Below are positions 1-8,109 of a DNA stretch of 31,216 nucleotides, piece by piece. The notes beneath the pieces are model-generated. The model did not search any database, was not told the DNA's origin, and worked only from the letters and a program-made list of their open reading frames with translations. The position numbers were made by a program, and so were the translations under genes. The stretch spans positions 1-31,216 of the forward strand of contig DLBG01000115.1 in the NCBI GenBank assembly GCA_002494135.1. The letters are read 5' to 3'. Each line of letters starts with the position of its first letter. Position 1 is the stretch's first letter. Origin of the DNA: Lachnospiraceae bacterium UBA7027 (GTDB lineage Bacteria; Bacillota; Clostridia; Lachnospirales; Lachnospiraceae).

Positions 1-18
1 GCTATCGCCAATAAGTAA
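1..18 (+). CDS. C-terminal tail of an upstream gene (partial)
   Basis: The first 18 bases read in frame 1 as Ala-Ile-Ala-Asn-Lys followed by TAA. A strong + strand terminator starts 42 bases later, which suggests that a + strand gene ends here. Five codons are too few to name the protein, and an open frame this short could be chance. The call rests mainly on the terminator downstream. Confidence 0.3.
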   Translation, partial: AIANK

Positions 19-60
19 TTAAAGGAAAAATCATCCTTTAAAGATTCACGTCATTTTAAA

Positions 61-102
61 AGACCAGACATTTTGGAAAAGAATGTCTGGTCTCTTTTTT
101 TT
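61..102 (+). terminator. Rho-independent terminator
   Basis: A perfect 12-bp inverted repeat (61-72 and 82-93) with a 9-nt loop is followed by C and then eight T residues (95-102). The T-run faces the + strand, so it ends the gene that enters from the left. It also lies about 70 bases past the stop of the minus-strand GGDEF gene and may act weakly in that direction, but only a short T-run (bases 57-60 read in reverse) is present on that side. A second, weaker 8-bp hairpin lies at 19-41. Confidence 0.9.
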
Positions 103-173
103 AGATGACAATTCACGAAATCGTTCCGGCAATTTTATGGCATGACACCCGGGGAGTACAGAAAGGAAGGATC

Positions 174-2054
174 CTAATGCACGTAATTCTTTGTTTTTTT
201 TACTTCATACATTTTTTCGTCTGCAACCTTTAAGGCCTGCAGAATGTCATAATCGTCGTCAAAAGATGTGGTGTAGGCACCGCTCGAAGTCGTGACGGAG
301 TAGGAGAGACCGGAAGAACGGTTATAATCATCCAGAATCCGGTTGACCTTGTTGATGATTGACTCGGAATCACAATCACCGATGATGACACAGAAGACTT
401 CGTCACCGCCGAAACGTGAGCAGACCGCATCGAACGGACAGGAGCCGAGCAAAGCTTTGGCTAACATGGCAATCGCATTGTCACCGTCGGCATGACCGAA
501 GTGGTCATTAATATATTTTAAACCGTCTAAGTCGGACATAATCACGGTAATCGGCTTGTTATGATTGTCGCGGTTGTTTCGGATTTCCTTAAAAATATTC
601 TGGAACGCGATACGGTTGTAAAGACCGGTCAGAGCATCACGCTTGTACATTTCTTCCATGCGATAATGTAAGTCTTTTTGATATGCCTGGTTTACATAAC
701 CTCCTACACCCAGACCGATGGCACTGGTGATACCGGAAGTGCGGGAGTAGTTTGTAATCACATAATCATCAAAGTGATAGCACACGAAACCGATAGGGCG
801 GTTCATGTAATCCAGTGCATTGATAATCAGAGGATAACCACTTGAAAGAATCTCATCCAGACGGTCTTCGAAACTGATTTTTGCTTTCTGTTTTTCGAAA
901 GGAACCGTTTGGGTCGGAGGGTATTCGGAATCATATATGACGGATAAATCTTCGGCCCAGTCTTCGTTAAACGGACCGGTAAAATAGTTCTCGCTTAAGT
1001 CAAAGCAGCTTTTGGAAACCACGCAGATAACGTCCTGCATATCACAGTGCACAAGGTTAAGAACCATTTCGTCGATGCTGTTGCTTACGGTCATATCGGA
1101 AGCAATCCGGTATAACTCGCGCATATCATCCTGATGGCGATAAAATGCGTTATTGAAAAGATTCAGCATGATATGGGATGAAATGGTTACGGGAGGGCAG
1201 CCGCAGGATTCGTTCGGAACCGGTTTCGGCGTAATCAGACTTCCTTCGAATTTCTCTCCGTTTATAATCCGTACCACCGCATCGGCCGTTTCATTCGCCA
1301 TAAGCAGAATGTCGCAGTCCGCCGTGGAAATCATGGGAGTAGTAAAATAGATTTCCTTGCTTCCGTCAAAACCGGAAACAAGAACGTCTTCCGGAACGCG
1401 GATTCCGGCACTTGATAAAAGATCGCAGACATTAATGGCCATAATGTCGTTTGCGCAGATGACGCTGTCAAATTCCATGCCACGGTCAAGCACTTCCTTC
1501 ATAGCCTTTCGGCAGGGCTCCGCCCAGAATTCACCGTATACAATCATATCGTCCGTTACGGGAATCTGAAATTCCGTACAGAGCATTTTAAAGATTTCAA
1601 TTCGTTCGTCCGAGAACGGATTGTCTTTAATCCCGGCCATCATAATCGGCTTTCTGATGTGATGTTCTTCAAACATATGGCGGACAATTGCTTCGAATCC
1701 GGTTTTAAAATCAAAAGCGATGGAAGGGATTCCTTCATAATAACCGTCAAGAACAATCGGGGGAACCTCTGCGGCCTTTGCATTTCGAATAATTCGGTTT
1801 GTTACCGTGTGAGATTTGATTTTCTCATCCATAATGATGATGGCATCCATATAAGGATAGGGGATGACGTCATAAACCGCCGTTTCTGCGGAAATTTTTT
1901 CCTCTTCCCAATAGATATCGGAGTTGATGGCATAGACCAATAACGAGCAGTTCTGTGTTTTTAACTTCTCGTTTAAGGTTTCTATAAAACTGTGAATCTG
2001 TGTGTCATAAACTCTCGAGGTGCATAACGCTACCATCCGATGATTATGAAACAT
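174..2054 (-). CDS. LacI-type substrate-binding domain / diguanylate cyclase (GGDEF)
   Basis: 626 aa. Residues 1 to about 290 look like the sugar-binding half of LacI/PurR regulators (periplasmic-binding fold), without any N-terminal helix-turn-helix. Residues about 300-455 form a GAF-like region and 460-626 a GGDEF domain with GGDEV at 549-553. The usual upstream RxxD inhibitory site is not apparent. The family makes c-di-GMP from two GTP, here probably in response to a cytoplasmic ligand, since no signal peptide or membrane segment is seen. AAAGGA lies 10 bases before the ATG; a second Met at residue 7 is an alternative start. The gene is divergent from the fructose operon and shares its 213-bp intergenic region, so a sugar or sugar phosphate is a reasonable ligand guess, but that is inference. 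Enzyme activity is likely because the GGDE core is intact. Confidence 0.85.
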   Translation of the reverse strand: MFHNHRMVALCTSRVYDTQIHSFIETLNEKLKTQNCSLLVYAINSDIYWEEEKISAETAVYDVIPYPYMDAIIIMDEKIKSHTVTNRIIRNAKAAEVPPIVLDGYYEGIPSIAFDFKTGFEAIVRHMFEEHHIRKPIMMAGIKDNPFSDERIEIFKMLCTEFQIPVTDDMIVYGEFWAEPCRKAMKEVLDRGMEFDSVICANDIMAINVCDLLSSAGIRVPEDVLVSGFDGSKEIYFTTPMISTADCDILLMANETADAVVRIINGEKFEGSLITPKPVPNESCGCPPVTISSHIMLNLFNNAFYRHQDDMRELYRIASDMTVSNSIDEMVLNLVHCDMQDVICVVSKSCFDLSENYFTGPFNEDWAEDLSVIYDSEYPPTQTVPFEKQKAKISFEDRLDEILSSGYPLIINALDYMNRPIGFVCYHFDDYVITNYSRTSGITSAIGLGVGGYVNQAYQKDLHYRMEEMYKRDALTGLYNRIAFQNIFKEIRNNRDNHNKPITVIMSDLDGLKYINDHFGHADGDNAIAMLAKALLGSCPFDAVCSRFGGDEVFCVIIGDCDSESIINKVNRILDDYNRSSGLSYSVTTSSGAYTTSFDDDYDILQALKVADEKMYEVKKTKNYVH

Positions 2055-2092
2055 AAGCCGGTAGTCCTTTCCGATTTTTTGCCATATAGAGT

Positions 2093-2101
2093 ATTATACC
2101 A
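2093..2101 (-). promoter_or_regulatory. Extended -10 promoter for the GGDEF gene
   Basis: On the minus strand this reads TGGTATAAT, a perfect extended -10 element (TGnTATAAT). It would start transcription near 2086, about 30 bases before the ATG. A TTGTCC lies upstream, but at 19 bp it is too far to be an ideal -35, so the extended -10 probably carries the promoter. Confidence 0.55.
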
Positions 2102-2178
2102 CGTTCTGCGGCATAAGGGACAATATGTGTTTCGTCATAGTGTACAAAGAAAAAATGAATAATTGTGGATTGTGTTGA

Positions 2179-2207
2179 TTGAATTTGACCGATTTTGACC
2201 GTATTAT
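2179..2207 (+). promoter_or_regulatory. Promoter of the fru operon
   Basis: A TTGAAT at 2179-2184 and a TATTAT at 2202-2207 are separated by 17 bp, a good sigma-A-type arrangement upstream of fruK. The fru direct repeats lie between and across these boxes, so repressor binding would block the polymerase. Neighbouring TTGACC boxes at 2185 and 2195 find no properly spaced -10. Confidence 0.5.
2184..2203 (+). promoter_or_regulatory. Direct-repeat operator, likely for the DeoR-family regulator
   Basis: Two copies of TTTGACCG(A/T)(T/A) lie head to tail at exactly 10-bp pitch (2184-2193 and 2194-2203), and an inverted copy of the core, CGGTCA, sits at 2236-2241. Tandem direct repeats one helical turn apart are typical of DeoR-family sugar regulators, and the last gene of the operon encodes one. 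The sites overlap the predicted promoter. Assignment to that regulator is inference. Confidence 0.6.
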
Positions 2208-2267
2208 ATTTTGTATAGGGGCAATTAATCAAAAACGGTCATTTTATACAGTTAAAGGAGGAGAGAT

Positions 2268-3173
2268 ATGATTTATACCGTAACATTCAACCCGTCCCTG
2301 GATTATATCGTAACGGTGGAAGATTTCCGGCTGGGACTGACCAATCGTACCTCCTCGGAACTGATGCTCCCCGGGGGCAAGGGAATCAACGTTTCCATAG
2401 TTCTTTCCAATCTGGGAATTCCCAATACGGCACTGTATTTTGCGGCAGGATTTGTCGGGGATGAAATCACAAGGAAGGTAAAAGAAAGCGGAATCGTGGC
2501 GGATGCCATTCCCATTGATAACGGGTGTTCGAGAATCAATCTTAAGTTAAAATCGATTGACGGAACCGAGATCAACGGCATGGGCCCGGTGATTGATTCT
2601 GACCGGATTGAAATTCTGATGGAAAAGCTGGACGGTTTAAAAGAGGGTGATACCCTCTGTCTTGCCGGAAGCATCCCTGCAAGCATGCCGGGAACCATAT
2701 ACAGCGATATCATGGCAAGACTGGACGGACGTGGTATCCGCATCGTAGTGGACGCAACAAGAGATCTTTTGGTCAACGTGCTGAAATATCATCCGTTTTT
2801 AATCAAACCGAATAATCATGAACTCGGAGAGATTTTCGGCGTGGAATTAAAAACCAGGGACAGTGTTGTGGAATATGCAGCGAAGCTGCAGGAAATGGGA
2901 GCACGTAATGTGCTGATTTCCATGGCCGGTGAAGGCGGCGTACTGGTGGCGGAAGACGGAAGCGTTTATAAGTCCGAAGCGCCGAAAGGCAAACTGGTAA
3001 ACGGCGTCGGAGCGGGAGATTCCATGGTGGCCGGATTCATTGCCGGATACATGGAGAAAAACGATTACGAATATGCCTTTAAAATGGGACTTTCCGCAGG
3101 AAGCGCCAGCGCGTTCTCGGAATATCTGGCAACGAAAGAAGAAGTATTTGCAGTATATCAAACAATAGAGTAA
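2268..3173 (+). CDS. fruK: 1-phosphofructokinase
   Basis: 301 aa, the usual length of the family. It converts fructose 1-phosphate, made by the fructose PTS, to fructose 1,6-bisphosphate with ATP in the cytoplasm. The PfkB/ribokinase fold is shown by LPGGKGINVS at 34-43 (substrate-binding Gly-Gly) and the C-terminal NGVGAGDSM signature, whose Asp251 is the catalytic base. AAAGGAGG lies just before the ATG. It is the first gene of the operon; fruA begins 17 bases after its stop. Its position directly before the fructose permease favours FruK over tagatose-6-phosphate kinase (LacC), its closest relative. Confidence 0.95.
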   Translation: MIYTVTFNPSLDYIVTVEDFRLGLTNRTSSELMLPGGKGINVSIVLSNLGIPNTALYFAAGFVGDEITRKVKESGIVADAIPIDNGCSRINLKLKSIDGTEINGMGPVIDSDRIEILMEKLDGLKEGDTLCLAGSIPASMPGTIYSDIMARLDGRGIRIVVDATRDLLVNVLKYHPFLIKPNNHELGEIFGVELKTRDSVVEYAAKLQEMGARNVLISMAGEGGVLVAEDGSVYKSEAPKGKLVNGVGAGDSMVAGFIAGYMEKNDYEYAFKMGLSAGSASAFSEYLATKEEVFAVYQTIE

Positions 3174-3190
3174 GAAAAGGAGGAGCAGGT

Positions 3191-5239
3191 ATGAGGATTA
3201 CAGAACTTCTGGATAAGCGGAGTGTTGACTTAAACGCAGCGCCGAAATCCAAAAAGGAAGCCATGGACATGGCGGTGGAACTGATGGCTGCAAGCGGTAA
3301 AGTTAAGGACCTGGAAGCTTATCGCAAGCTTGTTTATGCAAGAGAAGAAGAAAGTACTACAGGTGTAGGAGAAGGTATCGCAATTCCTCACGGCAAGGGC
3401 GACTGTATCGACAAACCCGGTCTTGCGGCAATGATTATTAAGGACGGTGTGGATTACGAAGCACTCGATGACGAACCGGTTAACATCCTTTTCCTCATCG
3501 CGGCTCCCGACACAAAAGACAACGTTCATCTGGACGTTATGAGTAAATTATCCATGATGTTAATGGATGAAGATTTCCGTGCGAATCTGATGAATGCAAA
3601 GGATGTGGATGAATTCCTTGCGGTCATCGATAAAGCAGACGAAGAGAAGAAGAGCGTGGATGAAGGTCTTGCGGATGTTGTGATTGATGCATCCGAGAAA
3701 TATCTGGTAGCCGTTACTTCCTGCCCGACCGGTATTGCTCATACTTACATGGCGGCAGAAGGACTTGACAAGGCGGCAGCCAAGGCCGGTGTCAAGATTA
3801 AAATCGAAACAAGAGGATCTTCCGGAGCAAAGAATCCTTTGACGGCAGAAGATATCAAAAACGCAGCCTGTGTCATTGTAACGGCTGACGCAAAGGTTCC
3901 GATGGATCGTTTCGCCGGAAAGAAAGTAATCCAGCGTAAGGTTGCCGACGGTATCAACAAAGCAGACGAACTCGTGGCACTCGCACTTGCCGGAGATGCA
4001 CCCGTATATGCGGGCGGATCGGGTGAAGAAGCATCCGAGAACAAGTCTTCCGAAAAGGGCGGTGTAGGACATAAGGTTTACACCTGGCTGATGAGCGGTG
4101 TATCCCATATGCTTCCCTTCGTTATCGGTGGCGGTATTCTGGTAGCGCTGGCGTTCCTGGTTGATACGATTGCCGGTTACGGAGCAACCGGCGGCGGAGA
4201 CTTCGGATCCATCACTCCGCTTGCGGCATTCTTAAAATATGTCGGCGGACTTGCAATGGGACTTATGGTTCCCGTACTTGCCGGTTACATTGCATATGCG
4301 ATTGCTGACCGTCCCGGCCTCGCTGTCGGTTTTGTCGGCGGTATTATTGCAGCAAGCGGTAATGCGGTTCTTGCGAATTTTACCTTCGCGGAAGGCGTTT
4401 TAATGGACGGCAAGGCAGTCGGCGGTTTCGGACAATTCTTAATGAAATTCGCATTCCAGACCGAAGGCAATACGGTATCCGGTTTCCTCGGCGGTATCGT
4501 TGCAGGTTTCCTGGCAGGCTTCATCGTACTCGGTCTTCAGAAAATCGGTGAAAAATTACCGTCCGCACTTGACGGTTTGAAACCCACCCTGATTTATCCT
4601 CTGTTCGGTATCCTGATTGAAGGCATCCTGATGTGCTTTATTTTCAACCCGCTCATCGGCCTCGTAAACACCGGACTTGCAAATGCATTAATCGCACTCG
4701 GAAACGCGAACATGGTATGGCTGCTCGGACTGATTCTGGGAGCTATGATGGCAATCGACATGGGCGGTCCCATCAACAAGGCAGCATACGTATTCGGTAC
4801 CGGAATGCTTGCTCAGGCAGCACTTTCCACCGATCCGAATTTCCAGACCATGGCTTACATCGCAATGGCAGCCGTTATGGTCGGCGGTATGGTTCCTCCG
4901 ATCGGAATTGCTTTGGCATGCTTCATTTTCCCGAAGAAGTTTACGAAAGCGGAGAGAGGCAGTGCGGTATCCAACCTGGTAATGGGCGCATCGTTCATTA
5001 CGGAAGGTGCCATTCCTTTCGCTGCGGCTGATCCCATCCGCGTAATTCCCGCTACCATGCTCGGTGCAGGAACCGCAGGACTTCTGGCAGCACTCTTTAA
5101 ATGTACTCTAATGGCTCCTCACGGTGGTGTATTCGTATTCGCAACCGTTGGTCATCCCTTACTTTACGTAGTGGCATGGCTGGCAGGAAGTGCAGTGACC
5201 TGCGTCCTTCTCGGAGCACTTAAGAAGAAAGCGGAATAG
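3191..5239 (+). CDS. fruA: PTS fructose permease EIIABC
   Basis: 682 aa. It imports fructose and phosphorylates it at C1. Domain order is EIIA (1 to about 150; phospho-acceptor His67 in IPHGKGD), EIIB (about 170-270; acceptor Cys178 in TSCPTGIAHTYMA) and a multi-pass EIIC membrane domain from about 295 to the end. Both phosphorylation residues are present, so all three steps after HPr are in one chain. AGGAGG is well placed and the gene directly follows fruK. EIIABC fusion of this kind is standard for fructose permeases in Bacillota. Fructose rather than mannose is supported by the neighbouring kinase. Confidence 0.95.
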   Translation: MRITELLDKRSVDLNAAPKSKKEAMDMAVELMAASGKVKDLEAYRKLVYAREEESTTGVGEGIAIPHGKGDCIDKPGLAAMIIKDGVDYEALDDEPVNILFLIAAPDTKDNVHLDVMSKLSMMLMDEDFRANLMNAKDVDEFLAVIDKADEEKKSVDEGLADVVIDASEKYLVAVTSCPTGIAHTYMAAEGLDKAAAKAGVKIKIETRGSSGAKNPLTAEDIKNAACVIVTADAKVPMDRFAGKKVIQRKVADGINKADELVALALAGDAPVYAGGSGEEASENKSSEKGGVGHKVYTWLMSGVSHMLPFVIGGGILVALAFLVDTIAGYGATGGGDFGSITPLAAFLKYVGGLAMGLMVPVLAGYIAYAIADRPGLAVGFVGGIIAASGNAVLANFTFAEGVLMDGKAVGGFGQFLMKFAFQTEGNTVSGFLGGIVAGFLAGFIVLGLQKIGEKLPSALDGLKPTLIYPLFGILIEGILMCFIFNPLIGLVNTGLANALIALGNANMVWLLGLILGAMMAIDMGGPINKAAYVFGTGMLAQAALSTDPNFQTMAYIAMAAVMVGGMVPPIGIALACFIFPKKFTKAERGSAVSNLVMGASFITEGAIPFAAADPIRVIPATMLGAGTAGLLAALFKCTLMAPHGGVFVFATVGHPLLYVVAWLAGSAVTCVLLGALKKKAE

Positions 5240-5302
5240 AATTAGAAGCTGAAATTAAACGAAACAAATAACACAACAAAACAACACAAGGGGGTAAAAA
5301 CA

Positions 5303-5560
5303 ATGGCAGGATTTGATTATGTAATTAAGGACATTCACGGTATTCACGCGCGTCCCGCAACGGAGCTTTTCAAGCTCATCAAGGGAAGAGACTGTGTGGT
5401 TAAGGTTGCCAAGGGGGATAAGGAAGTTCCTTTCAAAGGCGTTATGGGAATCATGTCCTTAGGCGCAAAGCAGGGTGATTCCGTAAAGTTTACGTTTGAA
5501 GGTGCGGAGGCAGATGCTCTTTGCGAAGAAGTAAAGGCATTCATGGAAGCGAACCTGTAA
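5303..5560 (+). CDS. ptsH: Phosphocarrier protein HPr, lacking Ser46
   Basis: 85 aa, normal HPr length. It carries phosphate from Enzyme I to EIIA domains. The active site HGIHARPAT gives His15, at the canonical position. At position 46, where Bacillus HPr has the serine phosphorylated by HPr kinase, this protein has Gly (local sequence FKGVMGIMSLG; the Ser at 52 corresponds to a different conserved Ser). Regulatory phosphorylation as in Bacillus is therefore unlikely, while sugar transport should work. GGGGG lies 8 bases before the ATG. The 63-bp gap after fruA is rich in A and C, without a hairpin, so transcription probably continues from fruA. Confidence 0.95.
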   Translation: MAGFDYVIKDIHGIHARPATELFKLIKGRDCVVKVAKGDKEVPFKGVMGIMSLGAKQGDSVKFTFEGAEADALCEEVKAFMEANL

Positions 5561-5571
5561 GGAGACAGCCT

Positions 5572-7224
5572 ATGGTTATTTACAGCGGTAAGTCCGTCTT
5601 TGGCGGAATAGCAATCGGTAAACTGTACGTTTATACCAAGGATGATTCCATGGTAAAACGCGTTCATATTGACGATCCGGAAGCGGAAATCGAAAGATAT
5701 CACAAGGCAAAAGAAGTTGCCATCGAACAGCTGGGAGAGCTGTACGAAAAGGCATTAAAAGAGGTCGGAGAGGACGGCGCGGGTGTATTTGAAGCACATC
5801 AGATGATGCTCGAAGACGGCGATTACATCGACAGCGTGGAAAACATCATCCGTACGCAGGAAGTCAATGCGGAATATGCCGTAGCACAGACCGGAGATTC
5901 GTTTGCGCAGATGTTTCTTGACATGGAGGATGAGTATTTTAAGGGACGTGCAGCGGATATGCATGATATTTCCGAGCGTGTTATCGGTGTTCTTTCCGGA
6001 AAAGGAAACGGCGGAATTCAGGCAACCGAACCCGTTATCGTGGTAGCGGACGATCTGGCACCTTCCGAAACCGTTCAGATGGACAAGGATCTGATTCTTT
6101 CCTTCGTTACGGTACACGGTTCCGCGAATTCGCATACTTCGATTCTTGCAAAGACCATGAACATTCCGGCTATGATCGGCTGTGAGATTCCTCTTGACGA
6201 TTCCGTAAATGGTAAAATCGCCGTTGTGGATGGTTTTGAAGGAAAGGTTTATGTCGAACCGGACGAAGAAACCATGGCGGCAAAGAAGAAAATTTATGAC
6301 GAGGAACTGGAAAAGAAGGCACTTCTCGAACGGCTGAAGGGAAAAGACAATGTGACACTGGACGGTCAGCATATCAACCTTTATGCCAATATCGGGAATA
6401 CCAAGGATCTGGGGCTTGTTATGAAAAACGACGCGGGCGGCATCGGCCTTTTCCGCTCGGAATTCATTTACCTCGGCTCCGATCATTATCCCACCGAGTC
6501 GGAACAGTTTGAAATCTATAAGACCGTTGCGCAGACACTTGCAGGCAAAAAGGTTATTATCCGTACACTGGATATCGGAGCGGACAAGCAGGCAGATTAT
6601 TTTGAACTTCCGAAGGAAGAGAATCCCGCAATGGGACTGCGTGCCATCCGAATCTGCTTAACCAGACCGGAAGTGTTTAAAACGCAGCTTCGTGCGATTT
6701 TAAGAGCCAGTGCATTCGGTAAAATTGCCATCATGTTCCCGATGATTATTTCTCTATGGGAAGTAAAAGAGATTAAGAAAGTCGTGGAAGAAGTGAAGGC
6801 GGAGCTGGATGAGGAAGGATTAAATTACGATAAAAACATTGAACTCGGCATCATGATCGAAACTCCGGCTGCGGTAATGGTTGCGGACGAACTTGCAAAA
6901 GAAGTGGATTTCTTCTCCGTCGGTACCAACGATTTGACCCAGTATACCCTGGCAATCGACCGTCAGAACGATTCTCTTGAAAAGTTCTACGATTCGCATC
7001 ATCCGGCTATTTTAAAGATGCTTAAAATGATTGTCGATGCGGCACACAGAAACGGCGCATGGGCAGGAATCTGCGGCGAACTCGGCGCGGACTTAAGTCT
7101 GACAAAGGAGTTCCTTGCAATGGGATATGATGAACTTTCCGTATCACCCGGTCGTATTCTTCCGATCCGTAAAGTCGTTCTCGAAACAAACGTTTCGGAA
7201 TACCGGGAATCAAAAGAAACTTAA
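5572..7224 (+). CDS. ptsI: PTS Enzyme I (phosphoenolpyruvate-protein phosphotransferase)
   Basis: 550 aa from the ATG at 5572, which has GGAG 7 bases upstream; an open frame continues upstream to a TTG at 5521 but overlaps ptsH and lacks a ribosome site. The enzyme takes phosphate from PEP and passes it to HPr. Catalytic His188 lies in GSANSHTSI, a slight variant of the usual GGxTSHTAI. The PEP-binding barrel is shown by GGIGLFRSEF, and the catalytic Cys501 by GICGELGAD. The gene starts 11 bases after ptsH. The presence of ptsHI inside a fructose operon suggests that the PTS of this organism is built mainly around fructose. Confidence 0.95.
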   Translation: MVIYSGKSVFGGIAIGKLYVYTKDDSMVKRVHIDDPEAEIERYHKAKEVAIEQLGELYEKALKEVGEDGAGVFEAHQMMLEDGDYIDSVENIIRTQEVNAEYAVAQTGDSFAQMFLDMEDEYFKGRAADMHDISERVIGVLSGKGNGGIQATEPVIVVADDLAPSETVQMDKDLILSFVTVHGSANSHTSILAKTMNIPAMIGCEIPLDDSVNGKIAVVDGFEGKVYVEPDEETMAAKKKIYDEELEKKALLERLKGKDNVTLDGQHINLYANIGNTKDLGLVMKNDAGGIGLFRSEFIYLGSDHYPTESEQFEIYKTVAQTLAGKKVIIRTLDIGADKQADYFELPKEENPAMGLRAIRICLTRPEVFKTQLRAILRASAFGKIAIMFPMIISLWEVKEIKKVVEEVKAELDEEGLNYDKNIELGIMIETPAAVMVADELAKEVDFFSVGTNDLTQYTLAIDRQNDSLEKFYDSHHPAILKMLKMIVDAAHRNGAWAGICGELGADLSLTKEFLAMGYDELSVSPGRILPIRKVVLETNVSEYRESKET

Positions 7225-7240
7225 GTCAGAGGATTTGTTT

Positions 7241-7993
7241 ATGTTATCAGAAAGCAGAAAACTTCAGATTCTGAATATCGTAAATGAAAGAAACAGCGTA
7301 ACTTTATCGGAGTTAAAACAGATTTTCAACGCTTCCGAATCCACCATCCGGAGAGATATCACAGAGCTGGACCGAGAGGGAAAACTCGTGAAGGTTTTCG
7401 GTGGGGCGATGGCACTCGGTGAAACCAATACCTACGACGAACCGAACATGTTTCAGAAAAGTACCTTAAACATCAGGGAAAAGAAGCGGATCGGCGAATT
7501 TGCGGCAACACTGATTAAACCGGGAGATTACGTTTACGTCGACTCCGGAACCACAACCGGTTTTCTGTGCGAAGCACTGAAGGAAAAAGATGCCGTCTAT
7601 ATCACAAACGGCGTGGCTCATGCAAGAACGATGGTTTTAAAGGGATTGAAAGTCTTCTTAATCGGCGGGGAACTGAAAGAAACCACCGAAGCAGTGGTAG
7701 GAGAGACGGCAATCCTGTCGCTGCAGAAGTATCATTTTTCCATCGGCTTCTTCGGAACCAACGGGATTTCTTCGAGAGCCGGGTTTACGACTCCGGATGT
7801 CAGGGAAGGGACCATGAAAAAAGTGGCTATGAGCTGTACCGACGAGGGACGCAGATACATTCTTGCGGATCATGACAAATTCGGCATCATCAGTACGGTA
7901 ACCTTCGGTGATACGACAAGCGCAAAGGTAATCACGGATTGCAAACCGAGCGAAAAGTACGAGAAAAAATGTGAAATACTGATTGCGAAGTAA
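7241..7993 (+). CDS. fruR: DeoR-family transcriptional regulator of the fructose operon
   Basis: 250 aa from the ATG at 7241, with AGAGG 8 bases upstream; the frame is open further 5' but that part overlaps ptsI. The N-terminus holds the DeoR winged helix (SVTLSELKQIF, ASESTIRRDI) and the C-terminal part the sugar-phosphate sensor domain with DSGTTTGF. Family members usually repress sugar operons and respond to a phosphorylated sugar such as fructose 1-phosphate. It is the last gene of the operon, whereas fruR usually comes first in Bacillota fru operons, so autoregulation with induction is expected. Operator candidates are the TTTGACCG repeats before fruK. The symbol is assigned from context. 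Confidence 0.85.
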   Translation: MLSESRKLQILNIVNERNSVTLSELKQIFNASESTIRRDITELDREGKLVKVFGGAMALGETNTYDEPNMFQKSTLNIREKKRIGEFAATLIKPGDYVYVDSGTTTGFLCEALKEKDAVYITNGVAHARTMVLKGLKVFLIGGELKETTEAVVGETAILSLQKYHFSIGFFGTNGISSRAGFTTPDVREGTMKKVAMSCTDEGRRYILADHDKFGIISTVTFGDTTSAKVITDCKPSEKYEKKCEILIAK

Positions 7994-8022
7994 AACAAAA
8001 AATACGATTTAAAACGAAAATG

Positions 8023-8046
8023 GCAGAACTTTTGTTCTGCTTTTTT
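8023..8046 (+). terminator. Rho-independent terminator of the fru operon
   Basis: A perfect 7-bp stem (GCAGAAC / GTTCTGC, 8023-8029 and 8034-8040) with a TTTT loop is followed by six T residues. It lies 30 bases after the regulator gene and separates the operon from the yhaO-like gene. Confidence 0.85.
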
Positions 8047-8109
8047 CTATGGCAAATAAGTTGTCTTTGATGTAAAATAAATAAGAGTTGTATTAAGGGG
8101 ATTACAATC

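Noticed and set aside
5240..5302. Riboswitch or terminator between fruA and ptsH
   Set aside because: The 63-bp A/C-rich gap has no stem or T-run.
5521..5571. Longer ptsI start at TTG 5521
   Set aside because: It overlaps ptsH and has no ribosome site. The ATG at 5572 has a GGAG at good distance and matches the family's N-terminus.
5755..6486. Long open frame on the minus strand (about 243 codons) inside ptsI
   Set aside because: It lies antisense to a highly conserved ptsI and has no ribosome site or recognisable motif; it is a codon-usage shadow. Similar antisense frames inside fruK, fruA, yhaN-like and feoB were dropped for the same reason.
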